A stretch of DNA of 64,000 nt from UJ101 sp047975265 (GTDB lineage: Bacteria > Bacteroidota > Bacteroidia > Flavobacteriales > UJ101). The stretch spans positions 124,001 through 188,000 of the forward strand of contig JBKEDE010000011.1 of NCBI GenBank assembly GCA_047975265.1, in the 5' to 3' direction. Below the pieces are notes generated by a model that worked only from the letters and a program-made list of their open reading frames with translations, was not told where the DNA came from and made no database searches. Shown here in pieces: positions 62,102-64,000 of this stretch (its first letter is position 1; the number at the start of each line of letters is the position of its first letter). Position numbers and translations under genes: made by a program.

Positions 62102-62174
62102 TAAATTGTAAAGGTACTATTTCTTGATGAGATTTTACTAATCTAAGAATCTAAACCAATTGCGAAAAAAAACG

Positions 62175-62182
62175 TATTTTTG
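62175..62182 (+). promoter_or_regulatory. Candidate -7 box of the 62-kb glycan gene cluster
   Basis: TATTTTTG, an exact TAnnTTTG match, ends 26 bases before the TTG start at 62209. A TTG at 62160 is too close (12 bases) to be a proper -33 box. Confidence 0.35.
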
Positions 62183-62208
62183 GATTTAAAATTAAAATTA
62201 TATTAAAA

Positions 62209-62964
62209 TTGAACTTATCCGTTGCAATTATTACTCACAACGAAGAAAGAATCATTAGAAAAACGCTTGAATCAATACATGATATTGCTGATGAGGTAGT
62301 TATAGTTGATAGTTATTCAACGGATAAAACGGAAGAGGTTTGTAAACAATTTTCTAAAGTAAAGTTCGTTCGGCGAAAATTTGATGGTTTTGGTACTCAA
62401 AAAAATTATACTATAAACCTATGTTCAGGTAAGTGGATTCTTTTTATTGATGCAGACGAAATTATTGACAACCGCCTGCAACAATCCATATCTGAAATTA
62501 TTAAAGATGATCATCCTGATTTCAAAGTATATAATTTAGCATTACACAATGTTGTTCTTGGTAAAATTATTAAGCACGGTGGTTGGGGCAAAATTTTTAG
62601 AGAAAGGCTTTTTATGAATGGTGTTGCTAAATATTCTAATGATATTGTACATGAATTCCTTATAACGAATGAAGAAAAAGGTGTTCTTAAAGGAAAAGTT
62701 TTTCACTACACCTATAAAGATATTAAGCATCATATTGGTAAAACCAATGATTATACGACTTTAATGGCCAAGAAGATGTTTGACAACGGAAAAAAATCAT
62801 CCTTTTTAAAAATCTATCTAAAACCTAAATTTGACTTTTTCAAAACCTTCATATTACGTTTGGGCTTCTTAGATGGTTTTGTAGGATACTACATTGCAAA
62901 AACGGGTGCTTTTTATACATTCTTAAAATACACTAAACTTTACGAACTATCTAAAAACAAATGA
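62209..62964 (+). CDS. GT2 glycosyltransferase, WaaE/KdtX-like
   Basis: A 251-residue family 2 transferase: LSVAIITHNEERIIRKTLES, IVDSYSTDKTEEV, GFGTQKNYTINLC, WILFIDADEII. This pattern (E/N-E-x-R-I, short length, C-terminal helix ending in KYTKLYELSK) is that of WaaE/KdtX-type lipopolysaccharide core glucosyltransferases. No in-frame ATG exists before the motif, and the upstream stop is at 62152, so the start is TTG at 62209. It overlaps the deacetylase gene by 4 bases. An LPS core or lipid A related role is inferred. Confidence 0.87.
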   Translation: MNLSVAIITHNEERIIRKTLESIHDIADEVVIVDSYSTDKTEEVCKQFSKVKFVRRKFDGFGTQKNYTINLCSGKWILFIDADEIIDNRLQQSISEIIKDDHPDFKVYNLALHNVVLGKIIKHGGWGKIFRERLFMNGVAKYSNDIVHEFLITNEEKGVLKGKVFHYTYKDIKHHIGKTNDYTTLMAKKMFDNGKKSSFLKIYLKPKFDFFKTFILRLGFLDGFVGYYIAKTGAFYTFLKYTKLYELSKNK

Positions 62965-63713
62965 TTTACTTATTAATACTCATCACTCTATTCTTGGTTT
63001 TTTTGATATTTTATCTAAGACTGTACCTTCATTTGTTTCCTAAAAAACGGGTATTAATTCTGATGTACCACAATATTTTACCTGATTCTGATAATAAACT
63101 TACCGTTACAATTGATAAGCTGGAACAACAGTTTAAGTATTTGACTCAAAAATCGTATAACACATTATTTTTTAGTAAATTAAAAGAAAATAAAGCCTTG
63201 CAAAAGAAAATAATTTTAACCTTTGATGACGGTTATAAGAATAATCAAGAGTATCTTCTTCCTTTACTGAAAAAATATAATCTAAAAGCAACTATTTTTC
63301 TACCTACGGGACGGATAGGTGTTGATGATGATAAAATGACATTCTCAGAACTGAAAGAACTAGATACAAATCACATTGAATTGGCTTTACACTCACATGA
63401 TCATCCTGATTATACAAAGATGTCTGAGAAGGAAATAGAACAGGATTTAATTAAGAATATCACCTGTTTAGAAAAGAATAAAATCCCATTCACTAAAGTA
63501 CTTGCATATCCTTATGGCAAATATAAAAAGAAAGACCCTGATTTTTTCAAGACAATTGAAAAATGCGGAATAGACCTTGCTTTAAGAATCGGAAATAAGA
63601 TTGAATCATATCCGTTTCGTAATAAATATGAAGTAAACCGAATTGGGATTAAAGGTGGTGATACTATGCTAAAATTCAAATTACGACTTTTTTTTGGAAA
63701 GTTGAAGTTTTAA
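62961..63713 (+). CDS. Polysaccharide deacetylase (NodB-type)
   Basis: A 250-residue membrane-anchored carbohydrate esterase 4 family protein. Residues 2-25 are one membrane helix; VLILMYHNILPD starts the domain, LTFDDGYKNN gives the catalytic/metal Asp pair, LALHSHDHPDYTKMS the metal-binding histidines, and LAYPYGKYKKKDPDFFK the substrate loop. It would remove N- or O-acetyl groups from a sugar. Its gene overlaps the GT2 gene by 4 bases and is followed after 5 bases by a GT4, so it likely processes the same glycan, possibly LPS core. Confidence 0.88.
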   Translation: MIYLLILITLFLVFLIFYLRLYLHLFPKKRVLILMYHNILPDSDNKLTVTIDKLEQQFKYLTQKSYNTLFFSKLKENKALQKKIILTFDDGYKNNQEYLLPLLKKYNLKATIFLPTGRIGVDDDKMTFSELKELDTNHIELALHSHDHPDYTKMSEKEIEQDLIKNITCLEKNKIPFTKVLAYPYGKYKKKDPDFFKTIEKCGIDLALRIGNKIESYPFRNKYEVNRIGIKGGDTMLKFKLRLFFGKLKF

Positions 63714-63718
63714 TGTAA

Positions 63719-64000
63719 ATGAAGAGAATACTTGTAAATATCTATAAAATAAAGGAGTTATACTCGGGCTTGGGGCAATTTTCAATTAACTTCGCCAACG
63801 AGTTATGCAAACAGTTACCTGAAGACTGGTCAGTTGATTTTTTAGTTCCTCAAGGTTCTGATATTCATTTTGATCATCCAAGTATTCGAACTGTTAAGAG
63901 TAATTTTGTTAGAAGACATTTACCTTTTCTAAATGAAAAATATAATCTTTGGCACAACCTTTATCAGACATCAGATTTTCAGCCAAATAAGAATACGCCT
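63719..64000 (+). CDS. GT4-like glycosyltransferase, C-terminus beyond window
   Basis: The first 94 residues are visible: MKRILVNIYKIKELYSGLGQ, then FSINFANELCKQLPEDWSVD and FLVPQGSDIHFDH. The glycine-containing SGLGQFS loop at residues 16-22 and the strand pattern fit the acceptor domain of GT4 enzymes. The start codon lies 5 bases after the deacetylase stop. The donor-binding half is outside the window, so the family call is provisional. Confidence 0.65.
   Translation, partial: MKRILVNIYKIKELYSGLGQFSINFANELCKQLPEDWSVDFLVPQGSDIHFDHPSIRTVKSNFVRRHLPFLNEKYNLWHNLYQTSDFQPNKNTP

Overview
The window looks like a low-GC Bacteroidetes chromosome, most likely order Flavobacteriales. The evidence is the AT-rich sequence, the -7 boxes of the TAnnTTTG type upstream of several genes, the flavobacterial small proteins (the DUF2061 neighbour of cysDN, the conserved 151-residue protein at 57.5 kb), a Rhs-core remnant, and a GH3/beta-lactamase fusion of the kind common in this phylum. 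I recognise no rRNA, tRNA, CRISPR array or intact insertion sequence. I cannot name the species.

From about 48.5 kb down to the left edge, nearly every gene is on the minus strand with tiny gaps or 1-50 base overlaps. This is a very large surface-polysaccharide locus. In transcription order it holds: cysD-cysN behind a good promoter; an acylation block (MBOAT, an SGNH-like protein, an acyltransferase-3 protein); a TviB-like nucleotide-sugar dehydrogenase; an ABC exporter (Wzm/Wzt) with methyl- and acetyltransferases, fcl and gmd (GDP-L-fucose); a long run of GT2/GT4 glycosyltransferases with ugd; a Wzy-like polymerase; a WecB epimerase, a heparinase-family protein and a WbuB-like transferase; a compact acyl-amino-sugar module; Wza and Wzc; a second initiating sugar transferase; cmk; and the start of a DUF4349 lipoprotein that runs off the left edge.

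The most striking part is 5.2-12.6 kb. A membrane UDP-GlcNAc 4,6-dehydratase and a PLP aminotransferase would make a UDP-4-amino-4,6-dideoxy sugar. Two KAS III enzymes, one ketoreductase-like SDR and a dedicated acyl carrier protein would build a short (poly)hydroxyacyl chain. A PglD-type acyltransferase would put it on the 4-amino group, and a PglC-type transferase would load the sugar phosphate onto undecaprenyl phosphate. This is consistent with acylated QuiNAc4N residues known from flavobacterial O-antigens.

Between 20.6 and 26.2 kb the glycosyltransferase genes are mosaics. Segments of about 500 bp, 205 bp and 55 bp are shared almost unchanged between neighbouring genes, which points to duplication and gene conversion inside the locus. 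The 31-41 kb block looks less AT-rich and carries its own exporter, so it may be a separately acquired glycan cassette. No Wzx flippase is visible although Wzy, Wza and Wzc are present.

From 48.6 to 61 kb are mostly housekeeping genes: DUF2061, a TsaC/YrdC protein, a two-component system, malic enzyme (with a clear terminator before it), aspartokinase beside a divergent ACT/HTH-like protein, and a GH3/beta-lactamase fusion. A 520-base gene-free stretch (49.6-50.1 kb) and a Rhs remnant (55.0-55.4 kb) interrupt them. From 61 to 64 kb a second, plus-strand glycan cluster begins (GT2, polysaccharide deacetylase, partial GT4) and runs off the right edge.
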